From JBBQER01 sp038320885 (GTDB lineage: Bacteria; Actinomycetota; Acidimicrobiia; IMCC26256; PALSA-610): a stretch of 54,678 bases of DNA. The translations under genes were made by a program, and so were the position numbers. Positions within the stretch are counted from its first letter, which is position 1. Each line of letters starts with the position of its first letter. This document shows, one piece after another, positions 52,461 to 54,678 of this stretch. Location: NCBI GenBank assembly GCA_038320885.1, contig JBBQER010000013.1:1-54678 (forward strand), given 5' to 3'. Below the pieces are notes generated by a model, which saw nothing but the letters and a program-made list of their open reading frames with translations, made no database searches and was not told the DNA's origin.

Positions 52461-53332
52461 AACCACGCCCGGAGACGACGATCGCGCGCCGCGTCCCACG
52501 CGCTCGCAAGGGCCGCCCGGGCCCGCACGCTCAGGCCGCGTTCGATCTCGGCGAGCATCCCCAAGGCGTACGCCTCCGCCGGGCTGCACTCGGGCGCGGT
52601 CTTCGCCAGCCAGGAATCGGCGATCACCGCGTCCTGGTGCTCGCCGAGCACGTCCTGCAGCCTTGTGACCGCGGCGGCCAGCTCGCGGGCGGGCTTCCCG
52701 ATGACGGGCTCGGCCAGCTCCGCGGCGTACCGGTACCGCTTGGCACGGATTCGCACTTCGTGCAGCGCGGCGTCGGAAGGCACTGGCCCGAGGTCGTCCG
52801 TCGCCTTTCGCAGCCGGCGCCACGTGGGCCGGACCGCGCCCGGCAACTCGTCGGTGGCGCCGGCATCCGCAGCCGGAGTGAGCCGCGGACTGATCACCGC
52901 CTCGTGCAACCCCCGATGCAGCTGCGCGTAGCGCGGGGTGCGCAATGCGACGAGGAGGTCGGCACGTGCCGCCGCCGCGTCGATGTCGAGACGGCGGATC
53001 GCGGCGCGCGCCGCGTCGGCGTGCGAGTCGGGGAGAAGCGCGGCGTGGAGTGTCAAGCGCGCTTGCAGCACCTCGACGTCGCGCACGCCGCCCAGCTCCG
53101 CGCCGAGCCAGCGCAGCTCGGCCCGCAGATGCATCGACCATTTCGGGTCGACGAACACGCGCAACGTGCCGAGATCGGAGCGCAACCGTCGCGTCGCGAT
53201 GCGCGCCTGGTGGACGGCTTCGGGATCGCGATCCGTCCACAGCACCGGCTCGTTGGTGTCGAAGCGCGCGACCGACGACGTGATCGAGATCCGAACGACG
53301 TCGGCGATGCGTAAACGTGAGGGCTGGGTCAC
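52457..53332 (-). CDS. CHAD-domain protein (polyphosphate-associated)
   Basis: 291 residues from GTG 53332, two bases after the ppk stop. CHAD domains are helical and carry conserved His and basic residues that bind polyphosphate. Here they are seen in VHQARIATRRLRSDLGTLRVF (as a region at about 43-63) and LHEVRIRAKRYRYAAEL, with DVLGEHQDAVIADSWL in between-helix position. Direct coupling to ppk and to a NUDIX gene supports a role at polyphosphate granules. Confidence 0.9.
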   Translation of the reverse strand: MTQPSRLRIADVVRISITSSVARFDTNEPVLWTDRDPEAVHQARIATRRLRSDLGTLRVFVDPKWSMHLRAELRWLGAELGGVRDVEVLQARLTLHAALLPDSHADAARAAIRRLDIDAAAARADLLVALRTPRYAQLHRGLHEAVISPRLTPAADAGATDELPGAVRPTWRRLRKATDDLGPVPSDAALHEVRIRAKRYRYAAELAEPVIGKPARELAAAVTRLQDVLGEHQDAVIADSWLAKTAPECSPAEAYALGMLAEIERGLSVRARAALASAWDAARDRRLRAWL

Positions 53333-53334
53333 GA

Positions 53335-54678
53335 TCAGCCGTCGACGCTTCGGGCCTTCGTCCGTGCAATTGCGAGATCCTGCAATGCGACCTGCGCGTC
53401 GAGTCCGTTCCGGTTCGGGACTTTCACCCAAGTGCCGTCGTGATCCAGGCTCCACGCGAGCACGTCGTCGGCGAGGTTCAGCTCGAGGATCTCGTCGAGT
53501 CGCGCTCGCAGGCGCGGTTCGGACACGCGCAGCATCGCCTCGACGCGGCGATCGAGGTTACGCGGCATCATGTCGGCCGACCCGATCACGTATTCGGCTT
53601 CCGGGTCGGCGGGGTCGCCGAAGCGGAAGATCCGCGAATGCTCGAGATAGCGCCCGACGATCGAACGCACGGTGATGCGTTCCGACAGGCCCGCAACGCC
53701 GGGACGCAGGCAACACATCCCCCGCACAACGAGGTCGACGCGCGCGCCGGCCGCCGACGCGGCATAGAGCTCGTCGATCATCTGTGCGTCCACGAGCGCG
53801 TTCATCTTCAAGGTGATGACACCGCCGGGCCGGGCCTGGCCGCGGATCAAGGTGACCCATGCATCCCGCAGGTGGGTCGGGGCGACGAGCAACTTGACGT
53901 ACTCGCCCTGGCGGCTGTAGCCGGTCAAGTGGTTGAACAGCTCCGAGATGTCGTCGCCGAGCTCGTCGTCTTCGGAGAGCACGCCGAGGTCCTCGTACAG
54001 GTTCGCGGTCTTCGGGTTGTAGTTGCCCGTACCGACGTGGCAATACCGGTGGATGCCGTCCTGTTCCTGGCGAACGACGAGCAGGATCTTGGCGTGGGTC
54101 TTCAACCCGACCAGCCCGTACACGACGTGGGCGCCGGCCTGCTCCAGCATCCGGGCCCGCTCGATGTTGGCCTGCTCCTCGAAGCGGGCCTTCAGCTCGA
54201 CGAGCGCCACTACCTGCTTGCCCGTCTCGGCTGCCTTCGCGAGTGACGCGACGATGCCGGCTTCGTCGCCTCCGGTGCGGTAGAGCGTTTGCTTGATCGC
54301 GAGCACGTTCGGGTCGCGTGCCGCCTGCGCGACGAAGGCCTCGACCGATGTCGAGAACGAGTCGTACGGGTGGTGGACCAGGACGTCGCCACCGCGCATA
54401 GCGCGGAAGACGTCGACGTCGTCGCCGCCGGCGAGTGCCGACGGCGTCTGCGGTGTGAACGCCGAGAACTTGAGGTCGGGCCGGCGCAATGCGTACAGCG
54501 CCATCAGGCCGGCCAGGTCGAGCGGGCCGTCGATGACGTAGAAATCGCCGGCGGTGAGGTCGAGCTCGCGACAGAGCAGCTGCAGGACTTCAGGAGTCAT
54601 GCGCGCATCGACCTCGAGCCGCACCGCGACACCGAGCTTCGTGCGTTGGCGCAGCACGTCCTCCATCGCGGCGAGGAG
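53335..54678 (-). CDS. ppk: polyphosphate kinase PPK1 (5' part beyond the window)
   Basis: The visible 447 or so residues are the C-terminal two thirds of PPK1, which makes polyphosphate from ATP. The catalytic His lies in VGLKTHAKILLVVRQ, followed by HVGTGNYNPKTANLYEDLG. The second PLD-like half has KMNALVDAQMIDELY, RGMCCLRPGV and the EYVIGSADMMPRNLDRRVE ending. The frame is open to the right edge, so the start is outside. It heads the ppk-CHAD-NUDIX-phosphatase run next to the pst and senX3-regX3 genes. Confidence 0.95.
   Translation of the reverse strand, partial: LLAAMEDVLRQRTKLGVAVRLEVDARMTPEVLQLLCRELDLTAGDFYVIDGPLDLAGLMALYALRRPDLKFSAFTPQTPSALAGGDDVDVFRAMRGGDVLVHHPYDSFSTSVEAFVAQAARDPNVLAIKQTLYRTGGDEAGIVASLAKAAETGKQVVALVELKARFEEQANIERARMLEQAGAHVVYGLVGLKTHAKILLVVRQEQDGIHRYCHVGTGNYNPKTANLYEDLGVLSEDDELGDDISELFNHLTGYSRQGEYVKLLVAPTHLRDAWVTLIRGQARPGGVITLKMNALVDAQMIDELYAASAAGARVDLVVRGMCCLRPGVAGLSERITVRSIVGRYLEHSRIFRFGDPADPEAEYVIGSADMMPRNLDRRVEAMLRVSEPRLRARLDEILELNLADDVLAWSLDHDGTWVKVPNRNGLDAQVALQDLAIARTKARSVDG

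Overview
The window is high-GC DNA with tightly packed genes, many GTG starts and 1-4 bp overlaps. It looks like a chromosomal segment of an actinobacterium, possibly Acidimicrobiia-like. The evidence is two WhiB-type proteins, a SenX3-RegX3-type phosphate two-component pair, an LLM/F420-type oxidoreductase, an alkyl-DHAP synthase-like oxidase, a PPK-CHAD-NUDIX-phosphatase group and a secreted protein with GYW/DGGIF/FGDA repeats. The class is an inference; no rRNA or other marker is present. I found no IS element, integrase, CRISPR array, tRNA or rRNA.

Layout. 0.1-5.6 kb: CDF metal transporter, a TetR regulator divergent from a two-gene ABC exporter, then an ECF sigma factor overlapping a membrane-anchored propeller-like protein. 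5.6-9.6 kb: a cassette of poorly known genes around a stand-alone phosphohistidine swivelling domain, an AttH/CrtC-like protein, a MOSC protein with an apparent frameshift and a small membrane protein. 9.6-17.8 kb (minus strand): glycerol-3-phosphate dehydrogenase, alkyl-DHAP synthase-like oxidase and an unusual FGGY kinase, then rhodanese, acyl-CoA synthetase, SRPBCC protein and a Pro/Gly-rich membrane protein. 17.9-23.0 kb: xylAB, then cystathionine beta-synthase and a cystathionine gamma-synthase/lyase. 23.1-27.5 kb: secreted repeat protein, GT-C-like membrane protein and a GT2-methyltransferase fusion. 27.5-31.2 kb: sdhCAB. 31.3-41.8 kb: serine hydrolase, MoxR-VWA pair, CoA-ligase-like and GNAT genes, a degenerate receiver, msrB, whiB2-like, formiminotransferase and an LLM oxidoreductase. 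41.8-44.0 kb: second WhiB-type gene, HtrA-type protease and a small conserved-looking protein.

44.0-54.7 kb is a phosphate island. phoU and pstSCA run on the minus strand. pstB, senX3 and regX3 run on the plus strand. Two arrays of contiguous 11-bp PHO-box-like repeats lie upstream of pstS and pstB. The island continues with an acidic protein, a histidine phosphatase, a NUDIX hydrolase, a CHAD protein and the 3' part of ppk, which leaves the window at its right end. Together these genes would sense phosphate (PstSCAB/PhoU/SenX3-RegX3), import it and store it as polyphosphate (PPK, CHAD).

At least six genes have a TANNNT-type -10 hexamer 6-7 nt before the start codon with no space for a ribosome-binding site. 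This points to widespread leaderless transcription and was used to choose some starts.
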